DNA from: a bacterium
GTDB taxonomy: Bacteria > Electryoneota > Electryoneia > Electryoneales > Electryoneaceae
NCBI GenBank assembly: GCA_020444425.1
Contig: JAHLLB010000002.1
Location: forward strand, 77,250 to 141,249
Direction of reading: 5' to 3'
Length of the DNA stretch: 64,000 bases
Part shown: in pieces, positions 34,626 to 42,829 of the stretch
Layout: each line of letters begins with the position of its first letter
Numbering within the stretch: the stretch's first letter is position 1
Program-made: the position numbers and the translations under genes
Notes under the pieces: generated by a model
Seen by the model: only the letters and a program-made list of their open reading frames with translations
What the model was told of the DNA's origin: nothing
Databases searched by the model: none

Positions 34626-35812
34626 TCGCATTTTACACGCTCACATGGGTCGCGTGGCTCATCTACTTCGCGTTCATGCTCATCGTGTACGTGGGCCTGA
34701 GGCGTTTGCCCCGGACGGAGATCGTGCGTGACGACGACCTGCTCCCCACCGCGACGATTGTCGTAGCCGCCCGTGATGAGGAAACCCGTATCGGCCAGCT
34801 CCTCGACAGTCTCGAGGCGCAGGATTATCCCCGTGAAAAGTTTGAGGTGATCGTCGTCGATGATCGCAGCGCCGACATGACCGGTGACCTGGTCCGGAAA
34901 CGGAACGGGAACGGCATGCGCTATCGTGTCATCCGTATCCGTGACGGCGAAAACCAGGGCCGTGCGCCGAAGAAGTTTGCGCTCTCACGGGGCATCGCGC
35001 TGGCGACGGGCGAGGTCATTGTCACCACCGACGCCGATTGCTGGATGGGACCGTTGTGGTTGCGGACGTTGCTATCGCCCTTCCTGGATGACGCCGTGCA
35101 GGGAGTTTCCGGTGTCAGCCGGTTCATTCGCTCCAGCGATCAGCCGAAGCCTTGGTGGTCGGAACTGGAGAGCCTCGAACACCTCAGCTATTCGGTGATG
35201 GCGGCCGGGTCGATTGCGGCGGGTCATGTCACCAACGCCCACGGTTCCAACCTCGCAGCGCGCCGCAGCGCGTACGAACGCATCGGCGGCTACGAGTCCA
35301 ACGCGACCGTTACTTCCGGCGACGACGTCTTCCTGCTGCAGGATATCGTTAAGAATGGCGGCGACGTGCGATTCGTCGAACGGCAGGAAGCCTATGTCTT
35401 CAGCCATCCGGTGGACACTGCGCGCGAGTGGGTCAACCAGCGGGCGCGCTGGAGCTCAAAGGGATTCTATTACCCGCCGTTCCTGATGTTCCTCGTGGTC
35501 GGGACGTTTTTCTATTACCTGATGGTGGCGTTGTCGCTGCCGCTGGCTCTGTTTGGCCGTGTCGCTCCGGGAATGGCGGCACTGCTGGTGATGTCGAAGC
35601 TGAGCACGGAATCGTTCATCATGAAGTTCGGGATGGAGCGTTTTCAGGAACGGTTCCCGATGGGGAAATTCTTTCTCACGCAACTGATCCACGCCCCGGC
35701 AATCTTCTTTGCCGGCTTCAAGGGCCAATTCTTCAAGTTCACTTGGAAAAACCAGTCGTTTGGCGGCAAGACAACGCGTGAAACGCGGCAAGCCAGCGGA
35801 AAGGCGGCTTGA
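34622..35812 (+). CDS. glycosyltransferase family 2, membrane-anchored (second)
   Basis: A 396-aa GT2 with an N-terminal membrane helix (FYTLTWVAWLIYFAFMLIVYVGL), catalytic domain with TATIVVAARDEETRI, VIVVDDRSADMTGD, TTDADCW (DxD), SGDDVFLLQD and a standard QxxRW box (NQRARW), followed by two to three C-terminal membrane segments. This layout matches processive or lipid-substrate GT2 enzymes. Starts with GTG overlapping the previous stop (GTGA), with GGGGGAAAG upstream. It ends on the start codon of the deacetylase gene. Confidence 0.9.
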   Translation: MIAFYTLTWVAWLIYFAFMLIVYVGLRRLPRTEIVRDDDLLPTATIVVAARDEETRIGQLLDSLEAQDYPREKFEVIVVDDRSADMTGDLVRKRNGNGMRYRVIRIRDGENQGRAPKKFALSRGIALATGEVIVTTDADCWMGPLWLRTLLSPFLDDAVQGVSGVSRFIRSSDQPKPWWSELESLEHLSYSVMAAGSIAAGHVTNAHGSNLAARRSAYERIGGYESNATVTSGDDVFLLQDIVKNGGDVRFVERQEAYVFSHPVDTAREWVNQRARWSSKGFYYPPFLMFLVVGTFFYYLMVALSLPLALFGRVAPGMAALLVMSKLSTESFIMKFGMERFQERFPMGKFFLTQLIHAPAIFFAGFKGQFFKFTWKNQSFGGKTTRETRQASGKAA

Positions 35813-36546
35813 TGACGTCGCCCGCCGCCATTCCGGCTCGCTGGCGTGACGTGAAAGATTTTATACGGCTCGGCGGCCCGGTTTTACGCACACATCCCCT
35901 GCTCGAGAACGTGTTTCCGGACGTTGTCTGGGGCATGCCTGATCCCGTCTCCAGTTGCCCGATTCACCTGACCTTCGACGACGGTCCCGACCCGAATGGA
36001 ACTCCACGTATTCTGGACGTGCTGGCGCGTCACAACATACCGGCGACGTTCTTCCTTACGGGTTCCGGCGTGGTCGGCCAACCGAAGCTGGTGGGCGAGA
36101 TCCTCACGGCCGGGCATCGGATCGGCTACCACGGTCTCAGCCACGACACGTGGTGGTTTCGCTTGCGCACACGTCGTGACGTGGAGATGGATCCGTCAAT
36201 CATCACGCACCTTGACGGCAATCCATTCGAAGGTTCACGGAAACCGTTACTGCTGCGGGCTCCGTATGGCCGGATCGACTTTGCGACGCTGACCAGTGCG
36301 GATCGATTGAACGCGCGCCTGGTCCATTGGCGGCTGGCGATCCGTGACTGGATGGACGATGTCCCCGCCTCGACTCTGGCTCGTATGCTCTACCGTTACG
36401 CTCATCCTGGCGACATACTCTTGCTGCATGACGGCGGCCCGAACACGCGTGCGCTGGCAAAAGCGCTGGATCTTGTGATACCGGCGTGGAAACGTGCGGG
36501 CATGAAGCTGAAATCCATCGAACCCTTCCTGGAAACGTTCAGATAA
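35812..36546 (+). CDS. polysaccharide deacetylase (NodB homology domain)
   Basis: A 244-aa carbohydrate esterase family 4-like protein. NodB motifs are TFDDGPD (catalytic Asp and metal Asp), the metal-binding H-x3-H in YHGLSH, RAPYG for the RxPY motif, and LLHDGG near the C-terminus with the catalytic His. No signal peptide or membrane helix is seen, so it probably acts in the cytoplasm on a lipid-linked or nucleotide sugar, removing an N-acetyl group. The ATG overlaps the preceding stop (TGATG), and its TAA overlaps the next ATG (TAATG). Confidence 0.9.
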   Translation: MTSPAAIPARWRDVKDFIRLGGPVLRTHPLLENVFPDVVWGMPDPVSSCPIHLTFDDGPDPNGTPRILDVLARHNIPATFFLTGSGVVGQPKLVGEILTAGHRIGYHGLSHDTWWFRLRTRRDVEMDPSIITHLDGNPFEGSRKPLLLRAPYGRIDFATLTSADRLNARLVHWRLAIRDWMDDVPASTLARMLYRYAHPGDILLLHDGGPNTRALAKALDLVIPAWKRAGMKLKSIEPFLETFR

Positions 36547-37712
36547 TGATTCTACTTCCTCTCATCATCGCGGGCTTGGCGCTGCTGACCCTCTTATTGC
36601 CGACACTGATGCTCGGTCGCAACTGGCCGCGCAGCAAACGTCGGGAACCGGTGACGGTGGTGGTTTGCGCCCGTGACGAGGAAGCAACGATCCTCGAGTG
36701 TTTGCTGTCGTTGTCCGAGCAGACGTACCCCGAAGAGTTGTACCAGATCCTGCTGGTTGACCACCTCTCCCGCGACCGTACCGGCGAAATCATGGACATG
36801 TTCGCAGAGGAATCGCCGATCCGCACGCGCGTGATTCATGTGACAGAGGAAGAAGGTCCGTTGCAGGGCAAGGTGCAGGCGCTGGAAATCGCACTGGAGC
36901 AGGTGGAAACGGAATTCGTGTTGCTGACCGACGGCGATTGCACCGTCCCCGAGACGTGGATGGAGCGGATGCTCGAGTATCTCGAGGACGATGTCGCGAT
37001 CATCAACGGGCATGTGCGTGTGCAAGATCCGGACCTCGACGACCGTTTAATTGCGACGTTGCAGAACACGTTGAACCGCATGTTCCTCGCGTTTTCAGCG
37101 GGCTATTCCGCGTTCCAGTTGCCGGCGAAGCTGTATCATCCAGTCTTGAGGCCGCTGCGTCCTCTGTTGAGCCAATTGCGTCCCTCATTCAACATGGGCA
37201 ACAACCAGGGGCTGCGGATGTCGGTGTATCGGTCCATCGGCGGATTCCGGGATGTTGGCCCGACCTTGATCGAAGATGTTGCGTTGGTGAACCGCATCCT
37301 GCATACGACGAAGTACAAGGTTGCGGTGCTGATGGACCCACGAGTGATTGTGACCACGCGGCCCTCGAAGAATTACCGCGAGTTCTGGCGGCAATACCGT
37401 CGCTGGGCATCGGCCTCGGAGAACGTCAACAACACGACGAACAAAGCGCTGTACGTGATGCTCGGTCTGAATCGTATCGGGCTGCCGTGGATGATACTGC
37501 TGTTTCCGATTACCGGAATCATCGCAGCGGTGCTTGCCGGTCTGGGTGAGTACGTGCTGATTCGTCAGGCAAATCAGGTATTGGGGACGAAGACAACACG
37601 GATGCAAGTGGTGTTGCACCTGCTCGCGCAGATCACGCTGAATCACATGCTGATGTTTGCGTTGCTGCTCAGGGTGCCGGTGGTGTGGAAGGGGCGTGTG
37701 TACGAAAGCTAG
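36546..37712 (+). CDS. glycosyltransferase family 2, membrane-anchored (third)
   Basis: A 388-aa GT2 with an N-terminal membrane helix (ILLPLIIAGLALLTLLLPTLML), catalytic domain with VTVVVCARDEEATI, LTDGDC (DxD), NMGNNQGLRMSVYRSIGGF, LIEDVALVNR (ED) and QYRRWASASE (QxxRW), then two C-terminal helices (~315-340, 365-385). It is the last gene of the cassette; a 244-nt spacer with hairpins follows. It is no closer in sequence layout to the first than to the second GT, so three different sugar transfers are likely. Confidence 0.9.
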   Translation: MILLPLIIAGLALLTLLLPTLMLGRNWPRSKRREPVTVVVCARDEEATILECLLSLSEQTYPEELYQILLVDHLSRDRTGEIMDMFAEESPIRTRVIHVTEEEGPLQGKVQALEIALEQVETEFVLLTDGDCTVPETWMERMLEYLEDDVAIINGHVRVQDPDLDDRLIATLQNTLNRMFLAFSAGYSAFQLPAKLYHPVLRPLRPLLSQLRPSFNMGNNQGLRMSVYRSIGGFRDVGPTLIEDVALVNRILHTTKYKVAVLMDPRVIVTTRPSKNYREFWRQYRRWASASENVNNTTNKALYVMLGLNRIGLPWMILLFPITGIIAAVLAGLGEYVLIRQANQVLGTKTTRMQVVLHLLAQITLNHMLMFALLLRVPVVWKGRVYES

Positions 37713-37760
37713 AATCCGCTTGACAGCTCGTCAAAGCGTTGAGTAGTTTAAAGATGGCAA

Positions 37761-37776
37761 GCGGCTTTTCAGCCGC
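37761..37776 (+). repeat. hairpin downstream of the glycosyltransferase cassette
   Basis: A perfect 6-bp GC-rich stem (gcggct / agccgc) with a TTTC loop, about 50 nt past the last cassette stop codon. No T run follows. It could be a 3'-end stabilising structure. Confidence 0.35.
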
Positions 37777-37785
37777 GCAATCTCG

Positions 37786-37839
37786 ACCCCCTGCAAGCAG
37801 GAACCGATTTTTACGCCGGTGACCGTAGTTGCAGGGGGT
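37786..37839 (+). terminator. long-arm inverted repeat, possible terminator of the glycosyltransferase cassette
   Basis: Eleven-base perfect arms accccctgcaa (37786-37796) and ttgcagggggt (37829-37839) enclose a 32-nt loop and are followed on the plus strand by TTCTCTGTCTC. It lies in the 244-nt spacer before the proline dehydrogenase gene. The large loop makes it atypical as an intrinsic terminator. Confidence 0.4.
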
Positions 37840-37910
37840 TTCTCTGTCTCGTGGCTAACCGCTGATTTTGCCCCGCCCGCGCCTCTCTGGCAGCACCCGG
37901 ACAAACGCTG

Positions 37911-37916
37911 TATATT
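37911..37916 (+). promoter_or_regulatory. possible -10 box (TATATT) for proline dehydrogenase gene
   Basis: TATATT stands 40 nt before the ATG, the right distance for a short leader. No good -35 hexamer is found 16-18 nt upstream, so an activator may be needed. Tentative. Confidence 0.3.
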
Positions 37917-37956
37917 CGTGAATTCCAGTACGAAGTCTCTTTTTCCGGAGTGATTG

Positions 37957-38862
37957 ATGAACCTGTTTGATCGCCTGGTCGTGGCCACGATGCCGTTCGT
38001 TCCAAAGCCGATGGTACGTCATTTCGCGGACCCGTATATCGCGGGCGAAACCCTGCAACATGCGATTGACCAGGTGAAGCAACTGAATCAGGAAGGGGCG
38101 ATGGCGACCATCGACGTGCTCGGCGAAGCGGTAACGAGCATGACCGAAGCGAACCGGGCTGCCGACAGCTACCTGCCGGTGATCGAAGCCATCGAACGGG
38201 AGAAGTTGGACGCCAATATTTCGATCAAGCCGACGATGCTAGGGCTTGGACTCGACTACAAGGGCTGTGTCGCCAATTTCACGCGCGTCATTGACGCTCT
38301 CCGCCCCTACAACAACTTCCTCCGAGTCGACATGGAGGACAGCCCGTATACGTCCCTGACGCTGGATCTCGTCGACGAACTCCGCAAGCTGTATCCGAAC
38401 ATCGGGCTGGTGCTGCAAGCCTACATGCGCCGTTCGATGAACGATCTCAAGGATCGTGTCATTCCGGAAAAGATCAACATTCGCCTCTGCAAGGGGATTT
38501 ACGTCGAACCGGCTCGGGTGGCGTATAAGGACTTCGATGTCGTCCGCAAGAACTACACGGCGCTGTTAAAAACGGCGCTGAGCAACGGCGTTTACGTTGG
38601 CATCGCGACGCACGACGAGATGCTGGTCTGGGAAGCGTTTAACATGATCGACGAGCTAGGGTTGAAGCCGGACCAGTACGAATTCCAGATGTTGCTCGGC
38701 GTGACCCCGGAACTCCGTCGCACGATCATCCGTGAAGGGCATCGGATGCGGGTGTACGTTCCGTTCGGCGAGGACTGGTATGCGTATTCCTCCCGTCGCC
38801 TGAAGGAAAACCCGAAGGTCGCGGGGTACGTGATGAAGGACATCCTCAAATTCAAGCGTTGA
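37957..38862 (+). CDS. proline dehydrogenase (monofunctional, FAD-dependent)
   Basis: Oxidises L-proline to pyrroline-5-carboxylate with FAD, passing electrons to the quinone pool. The 301-aa beta/alpha barrel has the ProDH signatures: ATIDVLGEAV, ISIKPTMLGLG, RVDMEDSPYT, VLQAYMRRS, RLCKGIYVEP, ATHDE, FQMLLG and VPFGEDWYAYSSRRLKE (the RR pair binds the substrate carboxylate). Size matches stand-alone ProDH rather than PutA; the P5C dehydrogenase must be encoded elsewhere. Start ATG at 37957 has GGAG 7 nt upstream. Electrons would enter respiration beside complex I. Confidence 0.92.
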   Translation: MNLFDRLVVATMPFVPKPMVRHFADPYIAGETLQHAIDQVKQLNQEGAMATIDVLGEAVTSMTEANRAADSYLPVIEAIEREKLDANISIKPTMLGLGLDYKGCVANFTRVIDALRPYNNFLRVDMEDSPYTSLTLDLVDELRKLYPNIGLVLQAYMRRSMNDLKDRVIPEKINIRLCKGIYVEPARVAYKDFDVVRKNYTALLKTALSNGVYVGIATHDEMLVWEAFNMIDELGLKPDQYEFQMLLGVTPELRRTIIREGHRMRVYVPFGEDWYAYSSRRLKENPKVAGYVMKDILKFKR

Positions 38863-38888
38863 CGCGAGGTCATCTCCCCCGTTATTCT
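38859..38888 (+). promoter_or_regulatory. sigma-70-like promoter for ridA
   Basis: TTGACG (38859-38864), overlapping the proline dehydrogenase stop codon, and TATTCT (38883-38888) are spaced by 18 nt and lie about 40 nt before the ridA start. The same -35-over-stop arrangement is seen at 13670-13675. Confidence 0.5.
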
Positions 38889-38925
38889 ATCTGCAACGTG
38901 AACTGATTCCTACCCGAGGTCAAGC

Positions 38926-39312
38926 ATGCGACGCATCGTCCGCACTGACACCGCTCCCGGCGCGATTGGACCGTACAACCAGGCCGTGGTCGCCAACGGC
39001 GGCTTCCTGTTCACCGCCGGGCAGATTCCGCTGCATCCGACGAATGGCGAGATTGTCGGCGCCACTATCGAGGAGCAGACCGAACAGGCGCTGAAGAACC
39101 TTAAGGCGGTAGTCGAAGCTGGCGGATCGTCGCTGGAGAATGTGGTCAAGACGACCGTTTTCCTGAAGGATATGAACGATTTCGTTGCGATGAACGGCGT
39201 CTACCAGTCGTTCTTCTCCGGTGAAGCTCCGGCCCGCAGTGCGGTGGAAGTCGCCCGTCTGCCAAAGGATGTCCTGGTCGAGATCGAATGCGTGGCGTTA
39301 GTCAACGAATGA
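38926..39312 (+). CDS. ridA: RidA family reactive intermediate/imine deaminase
   Basis: Hydrolyses reactive enamine/imine products of PLP enzymes to 2-oxoacids and ammonia. The 128-aa length is typical. Conserved blocks are TAPGAIGPYNQAVVANG, FTAGQIPL, EQTEQALKNLKAVVEAGG, VVKTTVFLKDMNDF, and the C-terminal PARSAVEVARLPKDVLVEIE with the catalytic Arg in PARS and Glu in the last motif. It follows proline dehydrogenase; coupling to the next gene is by ATGA overlap. Confidence 0.95.
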   Translation: MRRIVRTDTAPGAIGPYNQAVVANGGFLFTAGQIPLHPTNGEIVGATIEEQTEQALKNLKAVVEAGGSSLENVVKTTVFLKDMNDFVAMNGVYQSFFSGEAPARSAVEVARLPKDVLVEIECVALVNE

Positions 39313-39926
39313 ACTTCCTGCGTGCGACGCTGATGTTCGCCGCCACTGCCACCGTCATTCTGGCCGGTGCCGTGGGTTCCTCAGTCTACGCCCAGGCTCC
39401 ACCGGACACGTCGGCAACTGCGGTCGCCGTGGATACGACCTCCGCTCCCGCTGAGATGAATGACGGCGAGTCTGATACGTTAAAGGTCGTGCTCAACGAA
39501 GACCAGCCGGTCCGGCACGGCGTCCATATGACCAAGGATCCAACCTGGGCGGCGCTGCGTAGTGCTGTACTGCCGGGCTGGGGGCAGGCTTATACGGATA
39601 ACTGGATCAAAGCCATCGTCTTCGCCGGGGTTGATGCCGGTCTGGTTTACGGGGCGTATGTACAGCACGACCGCTACGTCTCCGCGCTCGATGATTCGAA
39701 GAACACCAAGACCGACGATGAGCGCGAGACTCTTGAACGCTCCGCCAATTTCTACCGCGATGACCGCAACAAATTGCTGTGGTATGTCGCCGGTGTGATG
39801 ATACTTTCTTCCCTCGATGCGTATGTCGAGGCTCACCTCTACGATTTTCATATCGACCCGATCCTGGAAACTCCTCCGAACAACGATGGTGTACAGGCTG
39901 GGATTCGGATTACTTTCTCGTTCTGA
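39309..39926 (+). CDS. DUF5683 domain membrane protein
   Basis: A 205-aa protein with a signal peptide (MNFLRATLMFAATATVILAG, cleavage near VYAQAPP), a Thr/Ser/Asp-rich linker and a DUF5683 core (~75-180): KDPTWAALRSAVLPGWGQAY, two hydrophobic segments (IKAIVFAGVDAGLVYGAYV and LLWYVAGVMILSSLDAYVEAHL) and a Tyr/Asp-rich end. The family is common in Bacteroidetes and allied phyla; the function is unknown. Its start overlaps the ridA stop, although no functional link is known. Confidence 0.8.
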   Translation: MNFLRATLMFAATATVILAGAVGSSVYAQAPPDTSATAVAVDTTSAPAEMNDGESDTLKVVLNEDQPVRHGVHMTKDPTWAALRSAVLPGWGQAYTDNWIKAIVFAGVDAGLVYGAYVQHDRYVSALDDSKNTKTDDERETLERSANFYRDDRNKLLWYVAGVMILSSLDAYVEAHLYDFHIDPILETPPNNDGVQAGIRITFSF

Positions 39927-39968
39927 TAGCTGTTCTGATTTCGTTCACCAGCAGGTACGTAACCCGTC

Positions 39969-41054
39969 ATGGCGGATACCACATCCACCACGGTTCAAGT
40001 GATTTCGTCCGGCAAGGTCCACGAGTCCGTCGGTGTGCTGCACATGCACACGCTGTATTCCGACGGAACGGGCACAGTCGGCGAGATTGCCCGGTTCGCC
40101 GGCGAACGTGATCTCCAGTGGCTGATCATCACCGATCACTGCCACATGGAGGCGTACAAACGTGGCGAATACGGCTTGTACAACGGTGTCTGGGTGTTGA
40201 TCGGAACCGAGCTCGGCGACGAGGATCTGCCGAACCATTACCTGACCTACGGCATCACCGACCTGCCGGACCAGTCGGATCCGATAAAGATGGTGCGCGG
40301 GGTGCATGAACGCGGTGGCTTCGGCGCGATTGCCCATCCGCACGAACGGCGGGAAGAGTTCGAGGACATGCCGCCGTACCCGTGGACGGCGTGGGACGCT
40401 CCCATCGACGGCATCGAGATCTGGAACCAGTTATCCCAGTGGGTCGAGGGCCTGACGCACAAGAACAAGTACCATCGGTTCCTGCACCCGTTGAAGAGCT
40501 TGACTCAACCGGATTCCGCGACGTTGCATATCTGGGACGAGATGAACCTGAAGCATCCCGTGGTCGGCTACGTCGGTGTCGATGCGCATGCGCTGAACTA
40601 CCCCGTATTCAACGGAATGATTCGTGTGCGCGTATTCCCGTATAAGGTGCAGTTCCGCAGCCTGTTGACCCATTTGCTGCTGGACGAACCACTGCATCCG
40701 AGCGACTACGCAATCGCCAACCAGCAGATCCTCAGCGCGTTACGAAACGGTCGTCACTTCGGCGCCAACCACCGTGCCGGGGATGCACGTGGGTTCCGAT
40801 TCACCGCCACACAGGGCGGTACAGACTACCTGCCAATCAGCACGCTGCCGGCCGGCGAGTCGATCCGGTTCGACGTATCCACACCCCTTCCCGGCCGCAT
40901 CTACCTTCTCCGCAACGGGCAGCTGTTGATGCGGGCGCGCGGGAAGTCGCTGACCTACGAGAGCGCGCAACCGGGCGTGTACCGTGTGGAAGTGTACCGC
41001 CGTGGACGCGGCTGGATCTTCAGTAATCCGTTCCGGGTGGTGTCGTCCGGTTGA
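39969..41054 (+). CDS. PHP-domain metal-dependent phosphoesterase-like protein
   Basis: A 361-aa protein. Residues ~20-270 form a PHP domain with metal-binding motifs VLHMHTLYSDGTG (HxH and D), IITDHCH (DH), GTELGD (E), AHPH and a final VDAHAL (DxH). The C-terminal ~90 residues (LPAGESIRFDVSTPLPGRIY to the end) look like an Ig-like strand-rich domain. PHP proteins hydrolyse phosphoesters (histidinol phosphate, pAp, 5'-nucleotides) or act in polymerase proofreading; the substrate here cannot be assigned. No signal peptide; no obvious Shine-Dalgarno. Confidence 0.82.
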   Translation: MADTTSTTVQVISSGKVHESVGVLHMHTLYSDGTGTVGEIARFAGERDLQWLIITDHCHMEAYKRGEYGLYNGVWVLIGTELGDEDLPNHYLTYGITDLPDQSDPIKMVRGVHERGGFGAIAHPHERREEFEDMPPYPWTAWDAPIDGIEIWNQLSQWVEGLTHKNKYHRFLHPLKSLTQPDSATLHIWDEMNLKHPVVGYVGVDAHALNYPVFNGMIRVRVFPYKVQFRSLLTHLLLDEPLHPSDYAIANQQILSALRNGRHFGANHRAGDARGFRFTATQGGTDYLPISTLPAGESIRFDVSTPLPGRIYLLRNGQLLMRARGKSLTYESAQPGVYRVEVYRRGRGWIFSNPFRVVSSG

Positions 41055-41096
41055 CGGTTTGTCTACCTCGCGGCCCGGCGAACTCCGCGCCCTTGA

Positions 41097-41125
41097 TTGC
41101 CGCCTCAAGCTGTACGTCCTATCTT
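41097..41125 (+). promoter_or_regulatory. candidate promoter for the PilZ gene
   Basis: TTGCCG (41097-41102) and TATCTT (41120-41125) with a 17-nt spacer lie about 50 nt before the PilZ-protein start, in the only substantial gap (119 nt) of this stretch. Confidence 0.4.
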
Positions 41126-41173
41126 CCGATGAAAATGCAAACCTCTGCGTCAACTGCAGGTGATTGAACACAC

Positions 41174-41710
41174 ATGGACGAACTAGCTCCAGTCGCGCAC
41201 TTTTTCCAATCCCGGGGTCTGCAGTTCTGGGACGTGTTCGCTGTGCTGGTACTGTTCGGTTTCCTGATTGCGGCGTTCGTTCTGGCGTATCGTGAACACC
41301 GGATGCGAGAAAAAGCCAAGCAGTTGGTGCGTAGACGCTACACCCCTCCGCCGGGCAAGGGCTCGCGGCGTCTCCATCCGCGTCTGCTGGTTCGGATTCC
41401 AGCGCGTGTGATGGTGGAAAAGTCGCGCAACGTTATCGAGGCGGAAGTGCTGGACGTTTCCGCTGGCGGGATTCGACTGCTGCTGTTCCAGGCACCGCGT
41501 TCCCTGCAAATTGGCGAACACATCGACCTGATGGCACGGGACCCCTTGTTCCTCGACATGGATCAACCCGCGCGAGCGTACATCGTGCGTACACGGCCGG
41601 GCCCACGTGCCGACACACCCACCATTCATGGTGAATGGCATGGGTTAGCGCCGGATATGCGACGGAAGCTGAGCCGTGAAATCCGGCAACGGTTGCTCCA
41701 CGACCTGTAA
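41174..41710 (+). CDS. membrane-anchored PilZ domain protein
   Basis: A 178-aa protein with one membrane helix (FWDVFAVLVLFGFLIAAFVLAY, ~18-39), a basic linker and a C-terminal PilZ-type domain. The c-di-GMP-binding signatures are present as RLHPR (RxxxR) and DVSAGG (DxSxxG) in AEVLDVSAGGIRLLL. It may sense c-di-GMP at the membrane, controlling motility, secretion or exopolysaccharide; no GGDEF or EAL gene is in the window. Confidence 0.8.
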   Translation: MDELAPVAHFFQSRGLQFWDVFAVLVLFGFLIAAFVLAYREHRMREKAKQLVRRRYTPPPGKGSRRLHPRLLVRIPARVMVEKSRNVIEAEVLDVSAGGIRLLLFQAPRSLQIGEHIDLMARDPLFLDMDQPARAYIVRTRPGPRADTPTIHGEWHGLAPDMRRKLSREIRQRLLHDL

Positions 41711-41770
41711 CCGCCAGTTTTCTGTCCTACCTTACGCAGATCCTTTCAACCGCAACAGATTGAGTATCCG

Positions 41771-42829
41771 ATGAGTGAACCGACCGACCAGAAGTATACA
41801 CTTGAAGAATTGACGCAACTGCCCAAGACCGACCTGCATTGCCACCTGGATGGATCGCTGCGGGTGAGCACGATGCTCGAGCTCGCCGAGAAGCGTAAGG
41901 TGAATCTGCCGGGTGAAGATGCGGAAAGCCTGCACAGCTATCTCCTGCGTGGAGCGCGGCAGGGATCGCTGGGCGCCTACCTCGAGGCGTTCGATATCAC
42001 GCTGTCTGTAATGCAGCATGAAGAGGACATCGCCCGCATCGCGACGGAGTTGTGTGAGGATGCGTGGGAAGACGGCGTCTGGTATCTCGAGGTGCGCTTC
42101 TCCCCGATTCTGCACCAGAAAAACGGGCTGCCGATTGTCAAGGTGATGGACGCCGTGCTCGACGGTTTACGGGCCGGAGAGCGAAAGACGGGCATCCGTA
42201 CCGGCGTCATCGTCTGCGGGATTCGCTCGATTGATCCGATCAGCTCATTACGACTGGCGGAATTGTCGATCGCGTACAAGGGACGCGGCGTTGTCGGGTT
42301 TGACCTGGCTGGACAGGAAGACTCCTACCCGGCAAAGGATCATGCGGACGCATTCTACCTCATCCGCACGAACAACATCCCGTGTACGGTCCATGCCGGC
42401 GAGGCGTACGGGCCGGTCAGCATCCGGCAGGCGTTGCACGATCTGAACGCTCACCGTATCGGGCATGGGACGCGTCTGGTTGAAGACGGCGACCTGCTGA
42501 ATTATGTCAACAATCACCGCATTCCTCTGGAGTGCTGCTTGACGTCAAATGTTGACGTTGGTGCGGTTTCGAGTTTGGAACAGCACCCGTTGAAGTTTTA
42601 CTTTGATCAAGGCTTGCGTGTGACGGTCAATACGGACAACCGTCTCATGTCAGACACATCGGTCACCCGGGAACTCATGTTGGCGCAGGAAAAGCTCGGG
42701 TTCAACCGCCATGAAATCGACGACTTGATCATCATGGGATTCAAGTCGGCCTTTCTGCCCTACCGGGAACGGCGACAACTGCTCGCGAAGGTGCTGAATG
42801 CTATCAACCGCCCGATTATCCCGTTCTAG
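41771..42829 (+). CDS. add: adenosine deaminase
   Basis: Zinc hydrolase converting adenosine to inosine. The 352-aa protein has KTDLHCHLDGSL (metal HxH), the substrate loop, HAGEAYGP (metal His and catalytic Glu), HRIGHGTRL, the LTSNVDVG block and the C-terminal NTDNRLMSDT with the metal Asp. The match to the true ADA subfamily is good; aminodeoxyfutalosine or adenine deaminase activity cannot be excluded by motif alone. Fits with deoB in purine nucleoside salvage. The next gene starts within its last 32 nt. Confidence 0.92.
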   Translation: MSEPTDQKYTLEELTQLPKTDLHCHLDGSLRVSTMLELAEKRKVNLPGEDAESLHSYLLRGARQGSLGAYLEAFDITLSVMQHEEDIARIATELCEDAWEDGVWYLEVRFSPILHQKNGLPIVKVMDAVLDGLRAGERKTGIRTGVIVCGIRSIDPISSLRLAELSIAYKGRGVVGFDLAGQEDSYPAKDHADAFYLIRTNNIPCTVHAGEAYGPVSIRQALHDLNAHRIGHGTRLVEDGDLLNYVNNHRIPLECCLTSNVDVGAVSSLEQHPLKFYFDQGLRVTVNTDNRLMSDTSVTRELMLAQEKLGFNRHEIDDLIIMGFKSAFLPYRERRQLLAKVLNAINRPIIPF

